This document shows, one piece after another, positions 44,850 through 53,394 of a stretch of 64,000 bases of DNA (within the stretch, counting starts at the first letter, position 1; every line of letters starts with the position of its first letter). The stretch is from Pseudanabaena sp. GTDB taxonomy: Bacteria > Cyanobacteriota > Cyanobacteriia > Pseudanabaenales > Pseudanabaenaceae. The stretch spans positions 1 through 64,000 of the forward strand of contig QBMK01000004.1 of NCBI GenBank assembly GCA_003249035.1. The letters are read 5' to 3'. The notes under the pieces are model-generated. The model saw nothing but the letters and a program-made list of their open reading frames with translations. It searched no databases and was not told the origin of the DNA. The position numbers and the translations under genes are program-made.

Positions 44850-46019
44850 TTAATTAAAAATCTCGGCAGGATCTGCTGTTTGAACTTTGCGCAGCGATAA
44901 TGTCCCTGAAATCGAACCCATTGAAACTGTTACGAAAAATAATTGCAAAATGCGATCGCCGTCTAACTCCATCAATAAACCTGTAGAGCTTTGAGTGAGT
45001 TTATAGAGAATTACACAAATTAATATGGCTGGTAAAAAACCACATAGCGATAAAAGTAAAGATTCTTGTAAAATCAGTCCGAATAGATATAAATTGCTAT
45101 ATCCCATAGCTTTGAGTGTGGCATATTCCGCAAGGTGATCGGAAACGTCTTTATATAAAACTTGATAAACGATTACGACTCCGACAATGAAACCCATGCC
45201 TACGCCTAAGTTGAAAATAAAGCCAATTGGTGTTGCCTCTGCCCAATAATTTAACTCTAGGTCAATAAATTCTTGCCTTGTGAGTATGTTGATATCTTGA
45301 TCTAGTTGTGATCGCATCGCATCTCGAACCCTGATCGCATCCGCATCTTTTTCCAACTGGACTAAACCTAAGCTGATATTTCCGACAAGGCGATCGGGGA
45401 AAATTCGCAAGAAATTTTGCTCGCTGGTAATGAATGTTCCATTGGCGGCAAAGGAGACTCCCATATTAAACAAGCCACCAATTTTGACTGTGCGGTTGGC
45501 AACTTCTTTGGTGAGGATTTTCCCTTTAGCGATCGCGGCTTCATATTCAGAAGCAACCGTTCCATAAAAATCTTCCCTAGATCCGCGATCGAACAATATG
45601 ACATCGGGTATCAGCGTTTTATCTAAATCAGGTTTGATATTCGGAAAAAGGAACGGATTGGCTTGAGGGGAAACGCCAATCGCTAAAATATCCTCCTTTA
45701 CTCCAAGTTCAGGTGCATTCCACACTGCTAAGCCAATGTATACAGGATAGATTGACTTTACACCTGCAAAACCACCTGCTTGATAGAGTCGGCGGCGAGA
45801 AAACTCTTTTAAATTCAGCAAATTGTTAGAGCTAGGATGAATTAACACTAAATCGCTGCGCAGATTTAGGTGCAGCAAAACAGCGCTCTTAAACAAAGCC
45901 TCCTGAAAGCCTAATTGCATAGCAATCAAGATTACGGCAAACATAATGCCTGCGATCGCGATCGCTAACCTTCCCTTTTGATAAGTAAGTTGTATCCATG
46001 CAAGAGGAATGGTAAACAT
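44850..46019 (-). CDS. DevC-family ABC transporter permease
   Basis: 389 residues from ATG 46019. Four membrane spans (about 15-38 and three in the C-terminal third) surround a large extracytoplasmic domain. MFTIPLAWIQLTYQKGRLAIAIAGIMFAVILIAMQLGF is the DevC N-terminal signature, and EYATLKAMGYSNLYLFGLILQE is the coupling loop. DevC works with DevB (membrane fusion) and DevA (ATPase) and, in heterocystous species, TolC to export glycolipids, but neither partner is adjacent. An AAGGGAG Shine-Dalgarno sits 4 bases before ATG 46022 and 7 before ATG 46019, so the latter is preferred over 46061. The phosphatase-WD40 gene ends just upstream on the same strand. Confidence 0.88.
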   Translation of the reverse strand: MFTIPLAWIQLTYQKGRLAIAIAGIMFAVILIAMQLGFQEALFKSAVLLHLNLRSDLVLIHPSSNNLLNLKEFSRRRLYQAGGFAGVKSIYPVYIGLAVWNAPELGVKEDILAIGVSPQANPFLFPNIKPDLDKTLIPDVILFDRGSREDFYGTVASEYEAAIAKGKILTKEVANRTVKIGGLFNMGVSFAANGTFITSEQNFLRIFPDRLVGNISLGLVQLEKDADAIRVRDAMRSQLDQDINILTRQEFIDLELNYWAEATPIGFIFNLGVGMGFIVGVVIVYQVLYKDVSDHLAEYATLKAMGYSNLYLFGLILQESLLLSLCGFLPAILICVILYKLTQSSTGLLMELDGDRILQLFFVTVSMGSISGTLSLRKVQTADPAEIFN

Positions 46020-46078
46020 CATGTACTCCCTTCCTAGTGAATAATTAGCGGTGTGAGGCAAATCCTTGTACAGCTCAA

Positions 46079-48991
46079 TTATTCACTAATATCTAATTCT
46101 TTTGATGCTGAGGGAGTTGGAGGAGTAGATTTGAGGTATTTGTAGAGCCAGCCACATCCACCTAAACAGGTGCGCTTATCCTCTTGAGAAACGTTTATAT
46201 TTGTTCTTAAATACTCTTGTAACCATTGACATCCACGCATTAGGAGATTTTCGAGATCGAGATTCCACATGATGATTTTGTGATCCTCTCCCGATGACAC
46301 TAAAATTTTGCCGTTTGGACTAAAGCAGACACTTCTTACAGGACCCTGATGTCCATTGAATGTTCGCAAAAGCGTCCCATCCCCACTCCAAAATTGAATC
46401 GTGGAGTCTTCGCTGGCTGACACAATCGACTTACCATCAGGACTAAAACATACACTGGTAACTTCAGCACTATGTCCGTTTAAAGTTTTAAGTAATTGTC
46501 CTTCGACACTCCAAAGTTTTACACTTTGATCCATACTGCCAGTGGCAATTGTCTTGCCGTTGGGGTTAAAGCAAACTGTATATACTTCAGCGCTATGCCC
46601 GTCTAAGGTTCCAAGTAGAGTGCCATCCCAACTCCATAGATGGATTAGTTTATCTTTGCTAGCTGAAGCGAGCATACTGCCATCGGGAGCAAAGTCGATA
46701 CTGTACACCTCAGACTCATGCCCAGTGAGAGTCTGAAGCCATTTACCCTCAGCGCTCCAAATTCGGACAGTACCATCAGCACTACAAGAAGCAAAAACCT
46801 GACCATCGCAACGGTAAACAACTTTATAAATTTCGGCACGATGGGCGCTAATTGTGTCAATTAAGGTTCCATCAGTTCTCCACATTTTGATGCTGGCATC
46901 AGCGGCGGCGGTCAAAATGGTAGAACTATCTGGGCTAAAAGTGACGCAATTAACTTTATCATTATGCCCTTCTAAAACTGCCTCAAGAGTGCCATTGGCA
47001 TTCCAGAGATTGACTGTTTTATCCTTACAGGCAGATGCTAAAAATTTAGAGTTAGGACTAACTGCAATAGAGAACACCTCATCGGTATGCCCCATTAAAG
47101 CCCTTAGAGGAGTCCCACGAATTGACCAAAGCTTTACAGTGGTATCTCGGCTGGCTGAGGCAAGAGTTTTGCCGTCTGGACTAAAAGCAATACTATGGAC
47201 AACGTCACCATGTCCTTGGAATGTATATTGCAAGCCTTGTTCAGTATCCCAAATCCGAATTGACCGATCAAAGCCACTCGAAGCGATCATGTGGTTGTCA
47301 TGGCTAAATGCGACGCTCCAAACCTTGTCTGTATGACCTTCAAAAGTTTTGATTAAAACTCCATCTGATCCCCACATTTTGACTGTGCGATCGCGACTTC
47401 CGGAAACAATTGCTAAACCATTGGGGGCATAGGCAACACTCTCGACAAAGCTATCATGACCGCGCAGATGTTTGAGTCTTACACCAAGGGTATTCCAGAC
47501 AATTAAACTGCGATCGGCGCTACCTGAGACCAGAGATTTACTATTTGGGTGAAAAGCGACACAGGTCACCCAGCGATCGTGACCACCGCGCAAAGTACGG
47601 ATCGAAGTGCCGTCAGCTTTCCAGAGCTTAACGGTTGTATCTTCGCTTGCTGAGGCAATCATTGCACCATCATTGCTAAAACTTACATCTAAAACAGGAC
47701 CTTCATGACCTCTGAGAGTGGCGATCGGTTGGGATGCAAAGGTACCTGTAGATTCATCGCGTTTCCAAATCTTGACAATATTATCGCGGCTGCCTGAAAC
47801 TAGCAGATTGCCGTTTGGACTAAAGGCGACACTGGTTACCCAGTTTGTATGACTTGTTAAAGTTTGTAGTAAAACTCCGGATGCATCCCAGATCTTGATG
47901 GTGCGATCGCTACTAGCCGAAGCAATAAATTGACCATCGCGAGAATAGCTAACTTTATTTACCCAAAAGCCATGCCCTTCAAGACGATTAAATTCGTGAA
48001 GACCATAGACAACTTGCTCTAAAGCAGTAATGGCGCGAATTTGGGTATTGGCACGAAGATTCTCAAGCGCACTCTCATCAACTTGAGTTGTGAGTCGTTT
48101 AAGCTGGACGCCGCCAATTACGCCAGCAATCATTGCTTCAATATGATTGTTGGACAGATAGAGAGATTCTGAAGAAATGGTATAAGAAACAATTTTTTCA
48201 TTGATCTCGCCCATTTCGGCAACTATGCGCTGACGTCTCTCCGCATCTAAACTTTTTTCTAGCTCTTGGCTCAATTTTTCGAGTCGATCGGCATCAGATG
48301 CACGAGCAGCCATAAGTTGCTCTCGTTCATTGACTCTTTGAGAAGCTTCTAAAAAATTAAGATCAATCCTAGGTAATTCTGATTGTCCTTCCGCCCAAGC
48401 TAATGATTCAGCAAGACGTGTTCCTCTCAATAAACAAGATTCATCTTTCTCTTCTGAACGTTGCCACGCCTGTAAAGCTTCAAGATAAGGACAGTTACGA
48501 AGTTCAGAAAATTTAACTTTGGATTTAAGCTTGATTACCACGATCGAAACATCATCGTCGGGAATTTCTAATTCCGAAAATTTATCAAGGGCAATCTTTA
48601 AGCCTTGTAAAATATCTGTGGCAGAAGATTGAGCTAGTTCAATTACGGATTTGCGTAGTGGTGAAATGCCTTCACCTTGAGATCTGCCAAATTCATCCCC
48701 CGAAGGACTTGTTGCTTCAAATAGTCCATCACTAAAGAAGATCGCGATATCTCCTTCATTAAGCGATCTCGAAGCGGCTCTATAGGTAGCACTATCAAAA
48801 CGTCCCAGCGCGATCGCAGGATTGACAACTTCTTCACAAGTATTAGTTTCAGCGCGATAGATCAATGGTCCTGGAATACCAGCATTACCTAAATGCAGCT
48901 CATAGGTAAAAAGGTCAAGCGCACCATAGCAGAAAGCGATCGCATCATCAGTGCCACTTTTACACAGCAATTGATTTAAGGAACTGAGCAT
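46079..48991 (-). CDS. SpoIIE-type phosphatase (C-terminal half) fused to 14 WD40 repeats
   Basis: A 970-residue frame. Residues 1-155 are the second half of a PP2C/SpoIIE serine phosphatase (FCYGALDLFTYELHLGNAGIP, DIAIFFSDGLFEA, IPDDDVSIVVIKLK). Residues about 215-270 form a helical, charged stalk. From about 345 to 925 come 14 WD40 blades (GH..V..VAFSPDG..LAS.S.D.TVKLW), enough for two seven-bladed propellers. Upstream the same frame continues beyond one TGA at 49049-49051 into the first half of the phosphatase, so this is most likely the 3' part of one split gene. It precedes devC, 60 bases from it. Confidence 0.85.
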   Translation of the reverse strand: MLSSLNQLLCKSGTDDAIAFCYGALDLFTYELHLGNAGIPGPLIYRAETNTCEEVVNPAIALGRFDSATYRAASRSLNEGDIAIFFSDGLFEATSPSGDEFGRSQGEGISPLRKSVIELAQSSATDILQGLKIALDKFSELEIPDDDVSIVVIKLKSKVKFSELRNCPYLEALQAWQRSEEKDESCLLRGTRLAESLAWAEGQSELPRIDLNFLEASQRVNEREQLMAARASDADRLEKLSQELEKSLDAERRQRIVAEMGEINEKIVSYTISSESLYLSNNHIEAMIAGVIGGVQLKRLTTQVDESALENLRANTQIRAITALEQVVYGLHEFNRLEGHGFWVNKVSYSRDGQFIASASSDRTIKIWDASGVLLQTLTSHTNWVTSVAFSPNGNLLVSGSRDNIVKIWKRDESTGTFASQPIATLRGHEGPVLDVSFSNDGAMIASASEDTTVKLWKADGTSIRTLRGGHDRWVTCVAFHPNSKSLVSGSADRSLIVWNTLGVRLKHLRGHDSFVESVAYAPNGLAIVSGSRDRTVKMWGSDGVLIKTFEGHTDKVWSVAFSHDNHMIASSGFDRSIRIWDTEQGLQYTFQGHGDVVHSIAFSPDGKTLASASRDTTVKLWSIRGTPLRALMGHTDEVFSIAVSPNSKFLASACKDKTVNLWNANGTLEAVLEGHNDKVNCVTFSPDSSTILTAAADASIKMWRTDGTLIDTISAHRAEIYKVVYRCDGQVFASCSADGTVRIWSAEGKWLQTLTGHESEVYSIDFAPDGSMLASASKDKLIHLWSWDGTLLGTLDGHSAEVYTVCFNPNGKTIATGSMDQSVKLWSVEGQLLKTLNGHSAEVTSVCFSPDGKSIVSASEDSTIQFWSGDGTLLRTFNGHQGPVRSVCFSPNGKILVSSGEDHKIIMWNLDLENLLMRGCQWLQEYLRTNINVSQEDKRTCLGGCGWLYKYLKSTPPTPSASKELDISE

Positions 48992-49048
48992 AGAGGCTGG
49001 GTTTTGAAGCCTGCCTTGCTGTCCATACGCATCAAGTTGTCCTTTGAA

Positions 49049-49345
49049 TCAAGCTGCATGGATTGCTCCGGCCACAGACTTGCCTGAAGAGTCAGCGATC
49101 GCTACAGCTAATGTCCCTGACTGCTCTAAAAACTGATAATAATCGCCACCAAGATCCACTGCTGTCCATACTTCCGCAGCAATCTCTAGCCCTGGGTAAG
49201 AAGGCAAGCTTTGTGGCAATAAGCTTCTTTGCAGTAATCTGCCACTTGTTAGATCGTTGGAAGTTTCATTTAACTGCATAGACTTATAGGCAGAGCGAGC
49301 CTCAGAACAATTATTGTTAGTACATATACTCAGTGTTTGTATCAA
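49049..49345 (-). CDS. SpoIIE-type phosphatase, N-terminal fragment ended by an in-frame TGA
   Basis: 98 residues containing the start of a SpoIIE/RsbU phosphatase: LQRSLLPQSLPSYPGLEIAA, the metal-binding VDLGGDYYQF and LAVAIADSSGKSVAGAIHAA. The frame then meets TGA and continues without shift as FKGQLDAYGQQGRLQNPAS into the 970-residue frame. Alone it lacks the second metal-binding aspartates. Possible readings are a nonsense mutation, a sequencing error at TGG, or regulated readthrough. The start may instead be the ATG for MQLNET, 22 codons downstream. Confidence 0.75.
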   Translation of the reverse strand: MIQTLSICTNNNCSEARSAYKSMQLNETSNDLTSGRLLQRSLLPQSLPSYPGLEIAAEVWTAVDLGGDYYQFLEQSGTLAVAIADSSGKSVAGAIHAA

Positions 49346-49566
49346 TAAAATGATTTATTGAAAATAGCTTCGCAAAAATTTAATGCTATGCACACACAGA
49401 ATCATACTCCCTAAGATAGGCTAACTTAATACTAATATGGCAATTCTCTATAAAGTTAAGACATTAAGCCCACAAAGTAGAATTTCTGCCAATCTTGATG
49501 TTTTTACTTGGCAATCCCTAATTTTGGCTTAAAATTCGCTCGAATTAAAATCAAAAATCATGTCGC

Positions 49567-50070
49567 CTAGTCACATTCAAGAGTTTCGCGCGTCATTCTC
49601 CCAGTCACTGGGTTTTGTCCCTTCGCTAATAGACAGAGCTTTTGACGGACTGGTGGACGTAAATCAACATCAGTAAAGTCAGCACCATCAATTATCACAT
49701 TATTAAAAGAAGTACCGTAAGCAAAAGAACCTTCGATTACAGCATTAGTTAAGTTTGCCTTATCCAAACGCGCATTATCAAGGGTGCTATAGCTGAGATT
49801 TGCTCCAGTCAGGTTTGCTTCTTTCATATTGGCGGCAAAAAAACTGACTCCTTGGGCATCAGCATTAACAAATGATGTATTTCGCAGATCGGATTCATTA
49901 AACTGATAGCCTTGAAGCGATCGCCCCGAAAAGTCAGCGCCTTCCAGAAAAGCCTTCACGTATACGTCGGCAAAAACCGGTTTAGCTCCAGCAAAGATTA
50001 GAGCTAAACACAGCAGCATATTTATAGCTTTGAAGATAATGTTACTCAGCGTAAAATCTGTAATTTTCAT
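49567..50070 (-). CDS. exported (probably thylakoid-lumen) pentapeptide-repeat protein
   Basis: 167 residues. A signal peptide (IINMLLCLALIFAGAKPVFA-like, cleaved near residue 34) is followed by pentapeptide repeats (GADFSGRSLQGYQFNESDL, ANMKEANLTGANLSYS, NARLDKANLTNAVI, DGADFTDVDL). The C-terminal tail is VRQKLCLLAKGQNPVTGRMTRETLECD, with two cysteines. The layout matches lumenal pentapeptide proteins of chloroplasts (TL15/TL17 type). Function is unknown. It is divergent from yraN, 35 bases away. Confidence 0.8.
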   Translation of the reverse strand: MKITDFTLSNIIFKAINMLLCLALIFAGAKPVFADVYVKAFLEGADFSGRSLQGYQFNESDLRNTSFVNADAQGVSFFAANMKEANLTGANLSYSTLDNARLDKANLTNAVIEGSFAYGTSFNNVIIDGADFTDVDLRPPVRQKLCLLAKGQNPVTGRMTRETLECD

Positions 50071-50105
50071 AATCTTTATAATATCTTGGCTTTAAGATTA
50101 AGTTT

Positions 50106-50471
50106 ATGACAAAAGAAGTAGGCGATCGCGGGGAGATATTAGTAGCTAAGCTCCTACAAGCTAATGGCTGGCAAATTTTAGCAACTCAGTGGCGCTGTCG
50201 TTGGGGAGAGTTGGATGTGATTGCTTGCGATCGCCAATGGTTGCTATTTATAGAAGTAAAAACTCGTAGCGATCATAACTGGGATGGGGATGGCAGTCTT
50301 GCGATCACACCAAAAAAACAAGCCAAAATAATTAAAGCCGCATCCACATTTTTAGGCGAAAATCCTCAGCTATCTTCGCTTGCTTGTCGGTTTGATGTTG
50401 CCCTAGTTCGGCGCATAACATCAGAAGATTTCTGCTTACAGACTTATATTGAGCAAGCATTTGTCACATAG
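50106..50471 (+). CDS. yraN: YraN/UPF0102 family nuclease-like protein
   Basis: 121 residues of the UPF0102 family with a PD-(D/E)XK-like core: GDRGEILVAKLLQANGWQIL, CRWGELDVIACDRQWLLFIEVKTRS (the E-D-ExK catalytic pattern), and KKQAKIIKAASTFL. Biochemical function is not established. The start ATG at 50106 follows a TAAGATTAAG stretch. Confidence 0.88.
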   Translation: MTKEVGDRGEILVAKLLQANGWQILATQWRCRWGELDVIACDRQWLLFIEVKTRSDHNWDGDGSLAITPKKQAKIIKAASTFLGENPQLSSLACRFDVALVRRITSEDFCLQTYIEQAFVT

Positions 50472-50503
50472 CTATAGCCATTTATTCTGAAATAAAACCT
50501 AAT

Positions 50504-51283
50504 TTATAGGTGGCTCTCGGTTTTTATCATACGTTTATAGGCAAGCCAACCTGAGGCGATCGCTACGACAAAAAAACCCACTAAAAATCTAAGATGCAGA
50601 ATCATATCTGGACTTGTGATGGTTTTGCTATCAGTTGAGAGCGCTGTAAATGCTTCACTCATATGATAGACAGGATTAAATTGAGTAATCAAAAGTAAAT
50701 CTTTTGATAAAAAGGTGGTTGGGAAAAATGCCCCGCCTAAAATTAAGAGTGGTACACCTACCCCTGCAACTAAGGAATTTACATCTTCAACCTTGCGCGC
50801 AAATTTGGTAGCCAGAACAAATCCAATACCTACATATGATCCAATGCTTGCCAAAATCACAAAACTCCCCAAAACGAGCGAGCCGCTAAAACGTACTTCC
50901 CAGAACGAAGCTACTGTGTAGATAATTAGCGTCTGCCCAATACCAATGACAGCATAGGCAAAGAAAATACCGAGAAAGTATGAAATTCCATTAATCGGCG
51001 AAATTAATAAACGCTTAATTGTCAGACTTTCTCTCTCCGAGACAATCGTGGACATTGTGCCGCCAAGACAACTAAAAAACAACGCTGAACCGATTAATGT
51101 TGCGGGGGCAGAAAGTTTAAAAGATTCTATGGTTGTAATTCTTGAACCTTCAGCTAAGACAAAGCCGTTTAATAACAGCATCGAAATTGGAAAGATTACC
51201 CACAAAAGCAAAGTTCGATATGTGCGAAACAGTTCCAATAAAATACGTCGCCCGATCGCGATCGCTTCATACCCATAGTTCAT
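50504..51283 (-). CDS. ABC-2 type transporter permease
   Basis: 259 residues with six predicted spans. The N-terminus EAIAIGRRILLELFRTYRTLLLWVIFPISMLLLNGF is typical of DrrB/daunorubicin-resistance-like permeases. The central VSERESLTIKRLLISPI is the conserved cytoplasmic ABC-2 coupling segment, and the C-terminal NPVYHMSEAF is also family-like. The ATPase is not adjacent. Substrate is unknown. Confidence 0.85.
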   Translation of the reverse strand: MNYGYEAIAIGRRILLELFRTYRTLLLWVIFPISMLLLNGFVLAEGSRITTIESFKLSAPATLIGSALFFSCLGGTMSTIVSERESLTIKRLLISPINGISYFLGIFFAYAVIGIGQTLIIYTVASFWEVRFSGSLVLGSFVILASIGSYVGIGFVLATKFARKVEDVNSLVAGVGVPLLILGGAFFPTTFLSKDLLLITQFNPVYHMSEAFTALSTDSKTITSPDMILHLRFLVGFFVVAIASGWLAYKRMIKTESHL

Positions 51284-51388
51284 GTGAAATTTTCAGTAAT
51301 TGAGTGGCTTGCTATGGTAATTATAGTTAGAGGCGGCAAGAAGCTTTGCTATATCCATATAACTGCCAATCAGAGATAATACCTAATT

Positions 51389-52456
51389 GTGTTAAGTGGC
51401 AAAAAATTTCTTAGCAAATATCTAAAACGCATTGTAATAATTGCTGTGGCAATTTATCTTGCCTTTCGGTTGCGACAAACCGTGCAATTATTGCTGACTA
51501 GTTTGTTCTTAGCGGGATCGATCACGCCAATTGTTGAGCAGCTTACAAGTTTTCGCATTAAAGTTAATCACTGGAAAATTGGCTTAAATCGATTATGGGC
51601 TGTGGTAACACTCTATTTGTTTTTATTGATAGTTATTGTTTTGGCGATTACTCCAGCCCCTCAAATTATTCTTGAGCTTGGTCAATTTTTTATTAAGCTG
51701 CCCAATTTGTTAGAGCAGATCCAATTGCCCAAAGGTGGGCTATTTAACCTCAGCCAAGATCAACTCAGTCGTATTTTGCAAACCCAACCACTAATCGATC
51801 AAGCTCAAAATTTTGGTAAAGACCTTGTTAGTCAGACTTTTGTGTTTACTTTGCAAATTGTAAATGCAATCGGGGTTGGGATTTTAAGTATGTTGATTGC
51901 AGCTTATATGGTGATCCATTCCGATGGTCTGGTGCGCAGGTGTTTACGTCCTTTTTCGAGCGAGATTCGCCAACAGGTAGAAATTCTCATCCCGCCAATT
52001 AGCAGATGTCTCGGAGCCTATGTGGTGGGGAGGGTTGGTACTTCCAGTTTTCTCGGCTTTTGCACATATTTAACGCTTTCAATATTTGGGATCCCCTACT
52101 CAGGGGCGTTGGGGCTATTGGTAGCGATCGCAAATTTAATTCCTTATATTGGGGGGCTGATGGCTCTAGTCGCTATTTTTATTGCGGCATGGGGCGTTGA
52201 TTTTAATAGAGGCGCGATCGCTATATTTATTTGTTTTGCACTTCAACAGATCGAAGCTTTTATTCTTCAGCCTTGGCTAGTTGCACCATACTTAAACCTT
52301 GATGCCTTTGAGCTTTTGCTCTCAATTATCGTTGGGGCAGAGCTTTTTGGTGTAGTTGGCGCAATCATCGCTCCACCGATCGCGGGGACGAGCAGAATTC
52401 TTTTCAATCATTTTGCTGCTAGACCTATTAATGAAGATCCTAATAGTGAAAGATAA
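51389..52456 (+). CDS. AI-2E/PerM family membrane protein
   Basis: 355 residues with about eight spans. The N-terminal LRQTVQLLLTSLFLAGSITPIVEQLTSF, central LISMLIAAYMVIHSDGLVRR-like segment, and C-terminal FGIPYSGALGLLVAIANLIPYIGG and LQPWLVAPYLNLDAFELLLSIIVGAELFG are family signatures. Members include proposed autoinducer-2 exporters and Na+/H+ antiporters. The substrate here is unknown. The start codon is GTG at 51389. It ends in a strong hairpin shared with the YciI-like gene. Confidence 0.85.
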   Translation: MLSGKKFLSKYLKRIVIIAVAIYLAFRLRQTVQLLLTSLFLAGSITPIVEQLTSFRIKVNHWKIGLNRLWAVVTLYLFLLIVIVLAITPAPQIILELGQFFIKLPNLLEQIQLPKGGLFNLSQDQLSRILQTQPLIDQAQNFGKDLVSQTFVFTLQIVNAIGVGILSMLIAAYMVIHSDGLVRRCLRPFSSEIRQQVEILIPPISRCLGAYVVGRVGTSSFLGFCTYLTLSIFGIPYSGALGLLVAIANLIPYIGGLMALVAIFIAAWGVDFNRGAIAIFICFALQQIEAFILQPWLVAPYLNLDAFELLLSIIVGAELFGVVGAIIAPPIAGTSRILFNHFAARPINEDPNSER

Positions 52457-52474
52457 AAGAATCTTGGTGAGATT

Positions 52475-52525
52475 TTATTAAAAGAAGAGATGCGGTGCTT
52501 CGCGCCGCATCTCTTCTTTTAATAA
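52475..52525. terminator. terminator between convergent PerM and YciI genes
   Basis: TTATTAAAAGAAGAGATGCGG and its exact complement (52505-52525) close a 21-bp stem that extends inward by several pairs around TTC. A and T stretches on both sides and overlap with the YciI stop codon indicate a bidirectional terminator. Confidence 0.85.
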
Positions 52526-52836
52526 ACTTGAATCCATTCGTGGATTTCGTAATCAGTCCAAATGCCATTCTGCCAATAAATATCGTCTTCAACCAGCTGC
52601 CGCGCCGCCGCTATATCGGGTGCAACATAAACTGCAAATACTTTGGTCAAATCTTGAGTTGGCCCAATTGTCAGTAAGCTGCCAGATTCATACATGTATT
52701 TGATGTTATCAAGATGGACTTGGCGAAAAGGTGCACGTTTTTCTAGTACGTTTTCGCAATAGCTGCCCCACACTACAAATTTTTTAAGTTCAGTGTTCAA
52801 TTCTCTACCGATTCCTATAGATATAAATTCATACAT
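52519..52836 (-). CDS. YciI-like protein
   Basis: 105 residues with the ferredoxin-like YciI/muconolactone-isomerase-type fold: FVVWGSYCENVLEKRAPFRQVHLDNIKYMYESGSLLTIGPTQD, KVFAVYVAPDIAAARQLVEDDIYWQNGIWTDYEIHEWIQVY. The conserved His (VHLDNIK) and Asp (GPTQD) of the family are present. YciI proteins are small, possibly catalytic, of unknown role. The start codon lies inside the 3' arm of a perfect 29-bp hairpin, so translation initiation may be structurally masked. Confidence 0.85.
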   Translation of the reverse strand: MYEFISIGIGRELNTELKKFVVWGSYCENVLEKRAPFRQVHLDNIKYMYESGSLLTIGPTQDLTKVFAVYVAPDIAAARQLVEDDIYWQNGIWTDYEIHEWIQVY

Positions 52837-52886
52837 AAAATAATAGGGGCGTGCTTTGCACGCCCCTATTATTTTATGTATGAATT
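52826..52886. repeat. perfect 29-bp palindrome covering the YciI start codon
   Basis: Arms 52826-52854 and 52858-52886 are exact complements around TTT, with a GC-rich tip (GGGGCGTGC/GCACGCCCC). On the minus strand it follows the stop of the 58-residue gene by 7 bases and contains the ATG and first codons of the YciI gene. It could terminate transcription of the small gene or sequester the YciI start. Confidence 0.92.
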
Positions 52887-52893
52887 ATTAGGC

Positions 52894-53070
52894 TTAGTTA
52901 AAAAACAAGCGATCAACAATTAACGCAACTGTTGTTGCAAAAGCAGTCACGCCGATCGCTACAAAAATATTTTGACCTTGGCTGACACTAAAACAAGCAA
53001 CTGCCCCCGCACCCAAGCCTGCTGTAACTGCAGCAACTACTGGATCTTTGGTTGATTTATGATTGTACAT
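52894..53070 (-). CDS. small hydrophobic protein, 58 residues
   Basis: A short frame reading MYNHKSTKDPVVAAVTAGLG... to ...DRLFFN, with two hydrophobic stretches (residues 11-29 and 35-53) separated by SQGQN. It looks like a two-span membrane hairpin. A cytoplasmic-style N-terminus (KSTKD), native HIP1-like bases and a good ATG support a real gene. I do not recognise the family. It is upstream of the YciI gene on the same strand. Confidence 0.6.
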   Translation of the reverse strand: MYNHKSTKDPVVAAVTAGLGAGAVACFSVSQGQNIFVAIGVTAFATTVALIVDRLFFN

Positions 53071-53232
53071 TTTTTAAAATACCGACTATGTAGATAAAAA
53101 CTTTTGATGCTTTAATGATTGCTAGCCTACAGCAGCTAATCAAATCTGTTGATAGTTCTCAATAATTCTTCTTGCTAGCTGGTATTTTCGTAATATTCAG
53201 TTACATACCTAATTTCTCAATCTCAATTTATA

Positions 53233-53281
53233 AAACCAAAAGACAGAGGAAAAGCTTAGCTTCTCCTCTGTCTTTTGGTTT
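53233..53281. repeat. palindrome in the divergent small-protein/ycf39 region
   Basis: AAACCAAAAGACAGAGGA pairs with TCCTCTGTCTTTTGGTTT, with AAGC/GCTT continuing the stem after one mismatch, around a short loop. It lies upstream of both ycf39 and the 58-residue gene, not at a known gene end. Confidence 0.8.
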
Positions 53282-53394
53282 AGATTAATGTCAATAGATA
53301 GATATCGCGATCGCTAATATCGCTTACCAAAAGTTGTCACCAAATATCTGTTAGATTTATATATGTTTACAAAGTCAATTTAATAAAAAATTTT

